DNA of 58,000 nt from Adiantum capillus-veneris (lineage: Eukaryota; Streptophyta; Polypodiopsida; Polypodiales; Pteridaceae). This document shows positions 1 through 11,570 of the stretch, piece after piece; within the stretch, counting starts at the first letter, position 1, and the number at the start of each line of letters is the position of its first letter. Location: NCBI GenBank assembly GCA_014529385.2, contig CM043964.1, positions 228,997 to 286,996 on the forward strand, given 5' to 3'. The notes under the pieces were generated by a model. The model was given only the letters and a program-made list of their open reading frames with translations, was not told the DNA's origin and did no database searches. The position numbers and the translations under genes are program-made.

Positions 1-138
1 GTCCGGGGCGGGCAACAAGAAGAGTGGCCTCTAAGAACTTTTCTAGGCTCCCGTGCTGCTCAATTGGGTTGGGGTTGGAAAAAATAGCGAACACACACAC
101 AAACCCGCAACCTAACCCTACACAAATTTGGGGCACCA

Positions 139-161
139 CCTAGTTTTGGATGCAAACTAGG
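139..161 (-). other. Leader stem-loop, copy A
   Basis: On the minus strand CCTAGTTT pairs perfectly with AAACTAGG across a 7-nt loop, followed directly by TGGTGCCCC. The same hairpin plus TGGTGCC recurs at 4671-4693, 10183-10202, 11571-11595 and 54653-54672. Confidence 0.6.
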
Positions 162-167
162 ACGCGT

Positions 168-170
<3 letters not shown>

Positions 171-219
<49 letters not shown>
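171..219. repeat. (GA)n microsatellite
   Basis: An uninterrupted GA run of about 49 bp lies next to the leader stem-loop of copy A. Copies C, D and E of the same family have the matching CT tract at the equivalent place, so the tract belongs to the repeat family rather than to the site. Confidence 0.9.
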
Positions 220-221
<2 letters not shown>

Positions 222-879
222 CTCGGGCTGCTTGGAAATGTTCAACAGTGATCAAACAAACACAATTATATATGTAAGAAAAAGAGGGAAGGGGGAGGGG
301 GTGATTGTTGCACTAATACCTTCTTACAAATCTGTCATGACAAATGAAAGTGAGATTAGTATTTGTTCAACATAGCTTGAGTAAATTACACCACAACACA
401 TCACAAGAAAAGCCACCTCAATCACTGTCTTAAGGCCAGGGGAGTCCTCTCCACCTTGTCACCCTCTTACAATATGTGGGATTTATGGCTAAATTGATGA
501 TAACACCCAGAGACAAGCTATCAAGAACTTTTAAAAAAAACACCAAGACACTTACACATCATTGTTGTTCATTACTTCACATTGGAAGAGAGACAAAGTA
601 TCCAAGACTACTCCAAATCCACCCTCCTTGATTCAGCAAATGTTGGGCTTACACTAGTAGGCGAAATGATAGATTTCCTACTCTCAATTGAATGATCACT
701 CTCTCTCTTACAATGGCATAGAGTTTTCTTGCTAATCACCCCTATTACAACACATGCACATGCATAAGACAATGAGCTTCCACTCAAGAACTCCTTCTAG
801 AGAGGTTGAGCTTGGCTTCTCAAGCTATAGCATAGTGCTCTTGCTTATGACTCTCCCCATTTGTGCTAGCTACACCCTC

Positions 880-887
880 CTTTTATA
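880..887 (-). promoter_or_regulatory. TATA box of copy A
   Basis: TATAAAAG on the minus strand, followed by GGAGGGTG. It is placed as in copy B (3998-4005) and copy D (11982-11990), upstream of the CT tract and stem-loop in each case. It is a core promoter by position and sequence only. Confidence 0.45.
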
Positions 888-1789
888 GCAATTTTGAAGG
901 CTAGGGTTACTCCTCTAACCATGGTTAGGTTATATTTTTGGCACTTATCTAATTTCTTTTGCTTGGAATTATCAAGAAGTTGGTGTGGATAGATGAAGAA
1001 GAGAGAGAGGAGAGAAGTGGAGGTGATAGGACTTTTCATAGTAGGTTAGTGCTAGTAAATTAGTAGAGTTAGTATTTTTATTGATTTAAAAATGGAATTG
1101 GATATTTATAATGGGAGTATCCATGTAGGATACAAATAAGGAAGAAAAAACTCTTAATAGGTAAGAAAACATGGATTTCTTACAATGTTGATGCTCCAAG
1201 GGTGAAATCATGTTAACCTGTCGCGCTTTTTGTGCTAGTTAGCAATTTCAAGTTAGCACATCTTCAAAAAGATGGGCGTCCGATAAATTTTTTACAAATA
1301 ATATCAAACTTTGTCGGAGGTTGTACATTTGGATTCCTTGTTTCAAGTGCGTTCTATTGATATATCATATGTCATAGATCTTGGAGATGTAACTCAAGTT
1401 ATTGTACTAGTTAGCATATGTCAAAATTGTGCTAGTTAGCATTGTCGGGGACATGAAAAAGCATGACAGGTTAACATGCTTTCACCCCCAAGTGTCTTGA
1501 GTAGGGTCAATTTTGACGCTTGTTGACGGTACGTTTTTTCTCCACTCTTGACCTTCCTTGGAAGCCAAGGTAAGTGAACATGAGTAATCAATCACCATGA
1601 TGCTGTCTTTCAAGAGAAGAGGCTGAATTTTGTGGTTTTTTTTATAGATATGGGTAATATGGATGAGGAAAAATGAGACTAGGTGGTCAATTTTGGAATG
1701 GAAGTGTGTGTAGGAGACATGAGTTCACCATGGTTTCTCTTATTCTTCAAGGTTAAGAAGAAGGTGAGTAGGGTGCAGAGAGAGTGGTG

Positions 1790-3385
1790 AGAGAGGTAGG
1801 GATTATGAGTGGAGAAGTGTGTGTGAAAGAGGAAAATGATAAAGTGGAAGAGGGAGTGTGGCTACATAGCATGGGCAAACTGGGGTCCACCAATAAAATC
1901 ATAGCTCACAGCTCGTAGCTCAAAACAATATGAAAAAATTTGAGGTAAAATATCAGCTCACGATGTACATCTTTTGTTTGTATCACCTTTTCAAATTCTG
2001 GGAGCATGTGATCGTTAAAAATTCAGCAAAACCAATTGTTTTTTCCACTACACAAAGTCCTTGTGAGGTCCTTCTTTGGATGATTCTTTTGAATACCTCC
2101 AAGAGTGAGCCCCCCATAGTGCATGCATGCATGCCACATAGCCTTGACCATATTTGGTAGGTCTATAACTGAAGATATTATTGAGATCATGATATAAGTG
2201 AATAGTACAACTAAGAAAATCAAATATTGAGGGGTCTAAAAAAATATGTACATGTCAAATATAAATAAACTAGTGATAGCCATTTTTCGGCTTTCCATAA
2301 TTGCCATAGTAATCTACCTCACCGTACCAAAATCATCCAAACACTGTAAGCTATCCCTACCATTTCACTGTATATAGGTGTGTGTGAGTTAGGGGACTTT
2401 CTCCATATTTTCTTAAAAACCCTCAACTAGCTAGTCACTGCGCTAGTTGAGCCAAAAAAATACAAAAAATAAAAATTATAAGTATATTAGGCCCATTTGT
2501 GTGTAAATATTTCATTGTATATAGGGCCTAAATAAAAGGATTTTTCATAATTATTTTGGTATTTATTTAAATATTTATACTTAGGTGTGTGTTATTTATG
2601 CTATGTACATTGACTCACCATTACCATATTTTTTCTTACCATTTTGCATACTCTTTATTACATATAAAAATAATTTCATGCAAGCTTCTCTTATTTTTGG
2701 TGTAACTCCATCCCAACAAAAATCCAAAAAAACTAGTTTATTTATGTGTATATTTTTTCACTGTTGTCATTTTTCCTTCCTACATCTATTCTCTATTACT
2801 CTCATAAATTAGACCACCAAAAATATTCATCTTTTTATGGTAGACTTATAATGAGAGAGATTTATTTTGACCCCTTTATATTTTTTCCACCTATATTATT
2901 TATATTTGACATATACATATTTTTTTAGACCCCTCAATATTTGATTTTCTTAGTTGTACTATTCACTTATATCATGATCTCAACAATATCTTCAATTATA
3001 GACCTACCAAATAAGGTCAAGGGTATGTGGCATGCATGCATACACCATGGTGAGCTCACTCTTGAAGGTATTCAAAAGAATCATCCAAAGAAGGACCTCA
3101 CAAGGACCTTGCGCAGTGAAAAAACAATCGGTTTTGCTGAATTTTTAAAGATCACATGCTCCCCGAATTTGAAAAGTTGATACAAACAAAAGTTGTAGCT
3201 CGTGGGCTGATCTTTCACCTCAAATGTTTTCATATTTTTTTGAGCTACGAGCTGTGACCTATGATTTTATTGGTGGACCCCAGTTTCCCATGCTATGCAG
3301 CCACACTCCCTCTTCCACTTTATCATTTTCCTCTTTCACACACACTCCTCCCTCTCCTTCCCACTCCCAAACCTACAACTCCCAT
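1790..3385. repeat. Large foldback: ~480-bp inverted arms around a 620-bp loop
   Basis: The left arm (about 1790-2271) is the reverse complement of the right arm (about 2894-3385) at roughly 90% identity by eye; similarity fades near 1780 and 3390. Both arms include the same landmarks, for example GGGTCCACCAATAAAATC on one strand and the run ATTGAGGGGTCTAAAAAAA next to the loop. The arms are the upstream ends of copies A and B facing each other. A transcript crossing the region would form a long double-stranded stem. No protein is supported, since open frames here are mirror images of each other in the two arms. Confidence 0.85.
2272..2893 (+). repeat. 620-bp dispersed repeat, copy 1
   Basis: This AT-rich block lies exactly between the two foldback arms. 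It matches the reverse complement of 4839-5450 nearly base for base, from AGTGATAGCC at one end to the complement of AGGTGGAAAAAATA at the other. The ends are not inverted repeats of each other, although a short palindrome (AGCCNTTTTTCGGCT type) lies just inside the first end. No coding region is visible. It could be a non-autonomous element or a fragment of one. Confidence 0.8.
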
Positions 3386-3997
3386 GTCATAATTCACCCT
3401 CTTCACCATTGCCACATCTCTCACACCTCCATAGCCTTCATCCTCCATTTCTACACCTTGTGTGTCCCCCTTTCTCTCTACATATATGTCCATATTACCA
3501 TACTCTCTTTAGCTTTGTAAAGAACTTCAAAAAATCAGCGAAAATCCAAGGATAACCTCTGCAAATGAAGGCTTTTATCATGAATTTTCCAAGGTTTGAA
3601 ATAATCATAGCTTCATCGACACGCGCTGCTTCGCCATGCCGACTGCTTCTTCTTTCGGTGCTATAAAGAGGTGAATGTCAAACTTCTCCAAGGATTCAAC
3701 CTCTCTTTACAAGCTCATCCCTTCTCTAACTTTTCTCATCATATATCTCACCATTTGGTGAATGATTTTGTAAATATTTTTTAGTGATAATTACTAGAGT
3801 AGGCACTTCCAAATTATTCACTCAATCCTCTCTCCTATCATCCTCAATAATTCTCTTCCCTTGAGCCCACATCCGTGTGACTCAAAGGACAAGAGAGACC
3901 CACCCTCATTAAAAAAAAATATATACATATATGCATAATATTTTATTACTTCAAATAAACTTGATTAGGCCTAATCCTAATCGGGGCTTCTAAAGCC

Positions 3998-4005
3998 TAT
4001 AAATA
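3998..4005 (+). promoter_or_regulatory. TATA box of copy B
   Basis: TATAAATA within CTATAAATAGAGCC is a canonical plant TATA context, followed about 25-35 bp later by a pyrimidine-rich stretch that could hold a transcription start. Confidence 0.5.
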
Positions 4006-4670
4006 GAGCCCTTCTCTCTCTTGTAAATCATCACATGATCGCACTACACCACACCATTCTCAACACATAACACACCACTCTTCAAGCCTAGTTGTGTAGA
4101 GTGTGTGCATTGTGAGTGCTCTATTCCATCACTACACATAGGTGCATGGAGAAGCTTGAAGTTAGTTATGCCATCTAGAGGAGTGGAGTGATACTATACT
4201 CTGCAACCACACTTGTAGCCTACTCTTGTGCATAAATAAGATTTATAGTTTTGGGTGCAATTGTATGCTGCAACTACGACTCTTCTCTCCAAATTGACTT
4301 GATAAGTTGGCTCATCAGGTGGTTGAAGGTATATTGTCCTTGAAGTTTGTTGTGCCATTTCATGCTTGGTGGTTTGAGGGCTTGTTGAATTGTTTGCGTA
4401 AAAGGTGAATTGTAAGAGGGTGCTCGGTGAGAGGGCTCCCGTGACCCTAAGACAATTTGTGTATTGGCAACAAGGTCAGGTTTTGTGTTGTCTCTCTATT
4501 TCTCATCAAGCTTTGTGTGTATATAGTCTTTAAGGCTAAGACTGAGTTGCTCAAGCTGATTTGTGCTCTTTACCTCTCTCTGGCATGGTGAATGTTTGTG
4601 TTTGGTGTGGGTGGCTATCTTGCATTCCCCTCTCTTTGTGCGTTTGAGTACAAGGAGATATCACGTGCAT

Positions 4671-4693
4671 CCTAGTTCGCATCTACAACTAGG
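4671..4693 (+). other. Leader stem-loop, copy B
   Basis: CCTAGTT pairs with AACTAGG over a 9-nt loop, then TGGTGCCCC. It has the same stem as copy A with a different loop. Confidence 0.6.
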
Positions 4694-4838
4694 TGGTGCC
4701 CCTTTTCTTGTTTGGTTTTTGGTTGTGGGTTGTTGTTGTCTCTGATTGTGCTTACCCCAGCCCCAATTGAGCAGCACGGGAGCCTCGAAGGGTGTTTAGA
4801 GGCCGCTCTTCTTGTTGCCCACCCCGGACCGCCTCAAT

Positions 4839-5450
4839 AGGTGGAAAAAATATAAAGGGGTCAAAATAAATCTCTCTCATTACAAGTCTACCATAAAAAG
4901 ATGAATATTTTTGGTGGTCTAATTCATGAGAGTAATAGAGAATAGATGTAGGAAGGAAAAAATGACAATAGTGAAAAAATATACACATAAATAAACTAGT
5001 TGTTTTGGATTTTTGTTGGGATGGAGTTACACCAAAAATAAGAGAAGCTTGCATGAAATTATTTTTATATGGAATAATGAGTATGCAAAATGGTAAGAAA
5101 AAAAATGGTAATGTTGAGTCAATGTACATAGCATAAATAACACACCATAGGTAGAAATATTTAAATAAATACCAAAATAATTATGAAAAATCCTTTTATT
5201 TAGGCCCTATATACAATGAAATATTTACACACAAATGGGCCATAATATACTTATATTTTTTATTTTTTTGGCTCAACTAGCCCATTGACTAGCTAATTAA
5301 AGGTTTTTAAGAAGACATGGGAAAAGTCTCCTAACTCACACACACCTATATACAGTGAAATGGTAGGGATAGCCACAGTGTTTGTATGATTTTGGTAGGG
5401 TGGGTTCACTCATTATGGCAATTACGGAGAGCCGAAAAACGGCTATCACT
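4839..5450 (-). repeat. 620-bp dispersed repeat, copy 2 (inverted)
   Basis: Reverse complement of 2272-2893, differing by scattered substitutions and a few short indels. It begins 6 bp after the end of copy B, while copy 1 begins directly at the upstream end of copy A. The two copies therefore abut opposite ends of related elements. Confidence 0.8.
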
Positions 5451-7371
5451 ATTTTCAAGCTCAAGTACTAAATGTAGCTTCAAATTTTGTGTTCAAATTT
5501 CCAAATTTTTGAGTCTATTTCTGTAGCCAAATTTTTAGATTTTAAAATCAATTTCTTTTTATATGCCCAAGTACTAAATGTACATTCAAGTTGAGAGTTG
5601 ATGGTGGTATTTTAAATGTTTAAATGGTATGATGTTTAGGTTTTTGAAGCATTCTCCATTTAGACATTGAATTTGATATGAGACCACATGAAAGCAGGTA
5701 TTGAGACATGGATGTCACACTACCAATCATTCTTTCTTTTTATTGCATCATCCATTAGCGTTAGGTATTTTCCACTCCACATCTCTTTTCCAATGCTACT
5801 ATCATAAGTTCCTTTGTCACTCAAAAGATCTACACATGGTTCAAGTCCATATGACAATGCCACTTGCAGTCATGGCTCAATTTTTCCATTTTTTCTCTAT
5901 GTCCTTAAGCCTTCCATGGGATTCCATTTAGTTGAAGGAGTGTTACACCAAGCTAATATCTACCCACCAGTGGCACACCTATGACCAGTGGGGTTTGTAA
6001 AGGACCTTGGACACTATTAACCCTTTTTTGTATATTAAGACGTCTTTTTTCTCAATTGATGGAGATGCTTTCACCTGTTCACCAATAAGGCTACATTCTA
6101 GAGTCATTGTTGATAATGAGACGGAGAGTATTTAAAGCCAGGGGAAATGCCACACTCTATGAAAAGGCTAGGGACTAGTGGTTGTCATGAATATGAAGCA
6201 AATGGTCATTGGAGAAATGAATTTCCTCATCCTGACAAATTTCTAGCACCACCAACAGAAAGACTAACAGCACTATGATTGCTATAAGAAGGGACAAATT
6301 TTCACGATGATTATCCCATACTCCAAATAAAAATAAAACCCACTAGAAATTATGGGGGGTTTGTCTTAGTGAATAAAGTGTTTGAGCCAATTAATGCTAC
6401 TCTAGAAGCATATCAAGTGGGTCACAAGCTAGGTATACTTTGGAAAATAAATGGAAACATTACCTAGATCCTAAGCTAGAAAAACTAAGTTGGAAGCATA
6501 CCAAAAGTTAGTATAAATTACACAAGAAATTTCTCGTAAATGTAGAAGAAATAACCATCACCACTAGTGGAAACAAAACCAAGGGAACAAAGCACAAGTT
6601 AGAAAGTAGATAAACAGAAAGAAAAATAGGCAAATCTCAGAAGCGAACTAACTTTTGTTATGCTAGATTTAGAAGATGGATTAGATAGAATTTTCCTTGT
6701 AATGAACTACTAGCCTAATCATATACGGGATGTTGTAAGAGATAGCAATAATGAAAGTAAGACTTAAGGGTCAGCTCCATTTGAAGATTAAATTTTGGAA
6801 CATACACCCATAGAGGTGGATATACAATCCTTGTATGGAGATTGGGATTCAAAGAGATTGGGAGAGTCAAAAGGCAATAATGTAAAGACCCTACCTTTAG
6901 ATTCGAGTGAACATGAAGAGCGATTAGTAACACACAAGACAACAAAAGTGCTTAAAACCAAAGAACCTCAATGGTGGGAACTTTCATTTTATAATGTCCA
7001 TTGAAATCATGTGTACATTAATGCTTGGTGAAATGCTAAGAATTAAACCAAATATCTTGCATAAAAGTAAGGAAAAAAAGGGAGAAAGGGTCTAACTCAA
7101 AACAACATTGAGGAATTGAGACAAGGAAAATCTCTAGGGAAAACCCTAAAACACGTTTTTAGTGAACAAGGTAGGAGACTATTATGAAGGTGACAAGGAC
7201 AACACCACTTTACTTGTAAAGTATGATCAAGTAAAATCCATGGACATATTAAAAGGTAGCATGAGTATCCCCATTTCTACCAAGAAAAATTGGGAATCTT
7301 GAAAAATACCACTAGAAAAACAATAATGAAACTGCAACTTGAAAAGAATAAAAGATTGAATTATTGGAGGG

Positions 7372-7530
7372 AGTGGTGGTCAATTTGTGTGGTATTGACT
7401 ATCCACATACCTTTGCTATTGGGTAATGCATGATAAGGTGCCACACTAGTAGTGGTGGCCAATTTGTGTAGTATTGACTATCTACATACCTTTGCTATTG
7501 TGTAAATGCATGATAAGGTGCCACACTAGC
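7372..7530. repeat. Tandem duplication, 79-bp unit, two copies
   Basis: The unit starting AGTGGTGGTCAATTTGTGTG and ending GGTGCCACACTAG is repeated head to tail, the second copy starting at 7451. The copies differ at a handful of positions and by one inserted base. Confidence 0.85.
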
Positions 7531-7708
7531 TAGCACATTTTGGCAGTGCTAGCCTCAACTATTATTTTGTGAATATCCCTATTCAAAACTAGAAAAATTA
7601 TGTATTCAAAAGAAGGATATCAAGTGCCTTGAATCATCATACTACACAAGACACTTTCATTCCATTTGATATGAGAAATTGGTTGGTAGCTACCACCTCA
7701 ATACCAAT

Positions 7709-7853
7709 GTTTGAGACTTAAATTTTTAGTCCACCTTATCCTACAATGCCCTATTGCGGATTGTGGATTGAGACACCATTGTTTGAGAAACAAATGTTTA
7801 GTCCACCTTATCCTACATACAGCCTATTGTGGATTGTGGAAAGGAATCCAATT
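7709..7853. repeat. Tandem duplication, ~72-bp unit, two copies
   Basis: Two adjacent diverged copies share TTTAGTCCACCTTATCCTAC followed by a CCTATTG(C/T)GGATTGTGGA block. They are older than the 79-bp duplication nearby, judging by the number of differences. Confidence 0.75.
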
Positions 7854-8434
7854 TTGACATCAAAATAGGGAGACCACTTATGCATCAATTGAAAATGATT
7901 TGATACCAGAGTTATAATGAGATATATCTCATGCAAGATAGATCGATAAAATAAATAAATTTAAAAGACCATTCTTTCAAAGACATGTCAAAAGTCGAAT
8001 CAAGGAATTTGATTAAGTATGTACTACAAATACAAAACTAGTGAAAGAAGATCACATCTTGGATCAAGAAGTAAATCACAAAGAATATATTCCAAAGCCA
8101 TTTATTGAGCATTTGTTAGAGCCATTTTAATACACTCAGCTTTTGGAAATGATGGAACATACCTGTGAATGAATCAAATCTTAATAAATTTTGTGATGAG
8201 GAAGATTATGATATAATCATATGGTGCCCATAGTGAGTGAAGACAACAGAGAGGATTCTAGTAAACAAGAGAGCAAATGTGTGAAGGAGAGCTTTGTACT
8301 AATCAAAATATACCATCAATAATTTTTCTAATCAAGATCAAGAGGATGAGGCTATATATTAAGATAATGCTGACAAGATTGTAGAGATAGTCACTTCAAG
8401 TGGCTTACATTTAGAAAAAGAGAAATCAAAAGTG

Positions 8435-8710
8435 AAATTTTTGGCAAGGAAAGGAGAGGGAATTTTTTTGACCTACCAAACGATTGACCATGGAAATGGA
8501 GATCCATATGATCATCTAGCTAGTTTTAGGCAAGTGTTGTAAGTTGATCAACTATATGATTTTCATAGGGAATACGAGGGTTTTGGTGACAACTTTTGAG
8601 GGCAAAGCGTTAACTTGGTTTCAAACTTTGAAAAATGAAAGCATAATGATTAGAATGGAGCAATCTTTTTGAGTGAGAGTTTTTCCTAAATGTTGTATTT
8701 TACAAAAAAA
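8435..8710 (+). pseudogene. Retrotransposon gag remnant
   Basis: Forward translation gives a typical capsid-like stretch in two frames. The first has DPYDHLASFRQV and VDQLYDFHREYEGF; then, after a frame change near 8590, comes TFEGKALTWFQTLKNES. The order DPYDHL, TFEGKALTWF is that of the retrotransposon gag domain of Ty3/gypsy elements. There are at least three stops and one frameshift, and no pol follows it in register. It is an old fragment of an element different from those in the nest. Confidence 0.65.
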
Positions 8711-8777
8711 TGCTCACTCGGGAAGTATTGGAGCTATTGGAGTGAGATCTTAGGAGAGATATTTTTTTAAATTTTTA

Positions 8778-8781
<4 letters not shown>

Positions 8782-8812
<31 letters not shown>

Positions 8813-8846
8813 CTCTCTTTCCCTCTCTCTCTCTATCTCTCTCTCC
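8782..8846. repeat. (CT)n microsatellite, interrupted
   Basis: CT run with single interruptions (CG, TTTCC, TA), followed by CCCGCCAAACCCTAGC and a G-rich stretch at 8895-8920. Confidence 0.9.
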
Positions 8847-9164
8847 CGCCAAACCCTAGCGTCACCTCCACATTCCCCCCCTGGGCAAGGGGCAGCTCTG
8901 TGGGGGGGGAGGGGGGGGTGTTAAGCCCTAAAATCAGTCCCTCCCTTCAGCTCAAGCCCATCAAAGATTCATTTTCCTCTGTGTGCACCCTATCAAGTGT
9001 GCTCGTTTCAGGCCCCGTGTCAGGTGTGCTCTCTCAATTGCCTCATAACAAGCTTCACCCTCTGACCTACATCAAAAGCCGATGGTGCATTAGCATCCCT
9101 TGGTCGGCATCCCCTTAACACTAATGCCGGCCGGCTGCATGAAAAACTCTAAGGCCCTTTGGAC

Positions 9165-9546
9165 AGAGTCATGGAAGAAAATCGTGACCTCAAGGCTCAC
9201 CTTAGCAAGCTTGAGGCAGCATTTGACTCGGTGGTAGATCTTACTACCGACAAGGTGAAGCAAGTTGAAGAAAAAGTCACCCAAGCTTAGTCGGCCACAC
9301 ATGACATTACGAAGAAGATTGACACTAAGATATAAGCGGTCTTACAAGAGCATCAACTACAAGAATCACTTGGCCTCAAGGTTAGTATTAGGGGGCTTCC
9401 CTCACCATGGTGCATCGACGAGGATACCCTTGAAGAAGCCATCATCAAAAGCTCAACGATATCCTTCAACCAATTCACATAGAGCCCAAAACTCTCTTGG
9501 ATCAATGATACACACATGTAGATATCACCTAAGCATGGTATCCTTA
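9165..9546 (+). pseudogene. Coiled-coil protein remnant, possibly a LINE ORF1
   Basis: One forward frame reads RVMEENRDLKAHLSKLEAAF, then continues with a lysine/glutamate-rich heptad pattern (KVKQVEEKVTQ) and, after two in-frame stops (near 9289 and 9334), reaches KVSIRGLPSPW and DTLEEAIIKSS. The order coiled coil then V-x-IRGLP resembles the start of the RRM-like domain in L1-type ORF1 proteins, including the one at 50116 (NIVIRGIPEE). That parallel is my inference and is weak. The frame is broken by three or more stops and nothing of an ORF2 follows. Confidence 0.35.
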
Positions 9547-9569
9547 GCTTGAGGGACAAAGAAGAGCGG

Positions 9570-9572
9570 CTG

Positions 9573-9603
<31 letters not shown>

Positions 9604-9760
9604 TCTCTCTCTCCCTCTCTTCAAACACACACTCTCTCTATATCTGTTTCTCTCTCCCCCTTTTCTCTCTATCTCTTTCTCTCCCCCTTCTCTCTCTTCC
9701 TTCTCATTTGTTTCCTCCCTGTCTCTCTATCTCTGTCCCTCTTTCTCTCTGTTTTCTCCT
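9570..9760. repeat. CT-rich low-complexity tract
   Basis: Broken CT/TCTCTCTC runs with CCCCC and TTTCTCT interruptions. Open frames across it encode only Leu-Ser repeats and are not genes. Confidence 0.85.
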
Positions 9761-10027
9761 TAGGAAAACCATATTCAGACATAAATAGTCAACAGAAATC
9801 ATTTTTTAAAGTATTGCATGCCAAATATAAATGATTCAAAGACAATGCATGCCAAATATAAAATGATGCCCCAAATGGACAACAAACTATCCTAGACCAA
9901 TCGAACATACATTTGACATACACTATACCCAAATTGAGATTGGCTAGCTGGTCATGGACAACTATGACTCCTTTTAGTATGCACTCTCTACACGTATGTC
10001 AATGAGTCACTCCTCTTGAGACCTTGT

Positions 10028-10029
<2 letters not shown>

Positions 10030-10123
<94 letters not shown>

Positions 10124-10370
10124 GTGTGTGTGTGTGCGCGGTGTGCTGTGATTTGTATTATTTGCGTCATTGTTGTCTGTGTCCTAGCCGCTCAAAGCTA
10201 GTTGGTGCCCCCCCATGTTCACTCGCCGTGACGAGTTTGGCGTGCACAGTCCTCGTGTAGAGGCCACTGGGGTTTGTTTTGCGCTTGTTCTTATCATTTG
10301 GTGCGACCACTGAGCAGGGCTTCTCAAAAACCTTCAATTTACAATAGTGAAGACGATGCACATCATCGAC
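10030..10370 (+). mobile_element. Leader family, copy C, with (CT)n tract
   Basis: A CT run of about 90 bp (10030-10121) passes into a short GT run, then CTGTGATTTGTATTATTTG, the stem-loop at 10183-10202, a TTGGTGCCCCCC motif and GACGAGTTTGGCGTG...GTAGAGGCC. The stretch from CTGTGATT to GTAGAGGCC is closely matched by 54115-54740 once the MITE there is removed. The upstream promoter part seen in A, B and D is missing, so this is a 5'-truncated copy. It serves as a paralogous empty site for the MITE at 54130. Confidence 0.7.
10183..10202 (+). other. Leader stem-loop, copy C
   Basis: CTAGC pairs with GCTAG (5 bp, outer pair lost) followed by TTGGTGCCCC. The sixth stem position is C:G here where copies A and B have T:A. 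Confidence 0.5.
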
Positions 10371-11106
10371 CATGGACAAATGGCGATGGGAATCCTCAAA
10401 TTGGAGAACGAAGGAGAAAGAAGCTCAAGAAGCACTAACAACCTTCATCGCAATGCTAATGTCAAAATACACCGTCGTCAACATCCAGGAAGTAAGTCCT
10501 CCATCTCGCATCTCTCATTCTAACCGCAAATCAAGAGCCACCGGAGGAAGGGCTGCAAGCTCCTCTCATTGTCCTTGCCCACAACACTCTATCAATGAGT
10601 GCCATCAATGGAGGTATAGGAGAAACATAATTTCTCTACATCGACGTCCACCACAAAGAAATCATCCGTATTAAGGAGGGAAAGAGGTTAGTGAAGCCTC
10701 TGTTCCCCAAGGAATCTGAAAATAAAAGTGTAGCCTCTACTTCTAAGTGGCCCAAAGGGGCTGCTTGTGCCAAAGAAAAAGAAGGGCTAGGCCAATCCTA
10801 AATCACATGACCCCCAAGGAAGGAAAAACACCCGGCCACATGACTCCTTTGAGTTTAGAAAGCAGAATCATGCCTAGGCTACCAAAAAGAAGGTCATCCA
10901 AAGAAAAGTGGCAAAAGATCACCTATCGATTTGCAGCGCACATGCGAGTGCTGCCAGTTCACTTCGACAACCCCAAAGTGGAGGTGATAAGAAGGCTCCC
11001 ATGCCCTAGAGAGGAGTGGTTTTTCTATTGTCCTTGATGTTTTGGAGGGTGGATAGAGGGCCTTTCTCCTCTCCCTGTACAACTCATCCTGAAGAAACTG
11101 TCTACC

Positions 11107-11340
11107 ATGGGTGAAATCGAGTGGACCGTTGATAAGCTACAATTAAATGGTGTGAAATTCATGCAACAAACCGATTACAATATCTACTTGCAAGTGTTGC
11201 TAGCTAAAAGGCTAGGAGTGGTCAAACACGTCATCCTGACTCAATACCTGCTGAGCAATGAAGGGAAGGTGGAGCCTATGAAGGGGGATGACCTCTTGTG
11301 GATGTGCCGACTTGTCAACACCGGCATGGTAAGGGTATAA
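11107..11340 (+). pseudogene. Unidentified 77-residue open frame and decayed surroundings
   Basis: An ATG-initiated frame (MGEIEWTVDKLQLNGVKFMQ...) runs to a TAA at 11338. Upstream, 10372-11100 contains only short frames in shifting phases, some rich in Lys/Arg. I recognise no domain. Amino-acid composition is ordinary rather than repeat-like, so it may be a fragment of a retroelement or host gene, but there is no supporting motif. Confidence 0.2.
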
Positions 11341-11570
11341 GTGAGTACTCTACACTCTGTGGATCATGGATAACGGACCAACCGCTTTTTCGTTTAGGTT
11401 TTTGCAACACATGCACATAAATATATATATAGATAGGAAGATCTTCTATCAGTAGTAGATTGTGTATTTGTTTGGTGTTGTGTTGCTAGTGACGAAGGAA
11501 ATTTGGAATGGCGGCCTCTACACCAAATCAAACTCCATTGCGCCACAAGGGAAATGAGATAAGGGCACCA

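Larger units (their letters stand above)
1..2271 (-). mobile_element. LTR-like repeat, copy A (reverse orientation)
   Basis: Read on the minus strand this stretch has, in order, an upstream block (1790-2271) shared with copy B, a TATA box at 880-887, a CT tract at 171-219, a stem-loop at 139-161, the motif TGGTGCCCC, and a leader ending near the window edge. The same order and spacing occur in copy B on the plus strand, and a weaker version occurs in copy D. The layout of promoter, transcribed leader and conserved stem-loop suggests the long terminal repeat or 5' leader of a retroelement, but I see no TG...CA ends and no certain primer site. No coding capacity is visible. The segment may continue left of the window. 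Confidence 0.45.
2894..4832 (+). mobile_element. LTR-like repeat, copy B (forward orientation)
   Basis: This is the forward counterpart of copy A: the upstream arm (2894-3385), a TATA box at 3998-4005 with the context CTATAAATAGAGCC, then about 670 bp of non-coding leader, the stem-loop at 4671-4693 with TGGTGCCCC, and a terminal stretch to 4832 matching positions 1-80 in reverse complement (GAGCAGCACGGGAGCC shared). The CT tract seen in A is replaced here by a short CT-rich stretch near 4631. No protein-coding sequence is supported. Identity as an LTR or leader is inferred from the order of signals. Confidence 0.45.
5451..8434. other. Decayed intergenic sequence without a recognisable gene
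   Basis: All frames are heavily interrupted and I recognise no conserved domain. The base composition is AT-rich. Two local tandem duplications (listed separately) are the only clear structure. Since a gag-like remnant follows immediately, this may be the eroded 5' part or neighbour of an old retroelement, but nothing in the sequence proves it. Confidence 0.4.

Noticed and set aside
2023-3180. Two similar open frames starting MIFLVVLFTYIMIS on opposite strands
   Set aside because: They are mirror images created by the inverted arms; differences are not biased to third codon positions.
130-4702. TGGTGCCCC as a primer binding site of the A/B family
   Set aside because: Only about 9 bases are conserved, the sequence after them differs in every copy, and there is no TG...CA LTR end before it.
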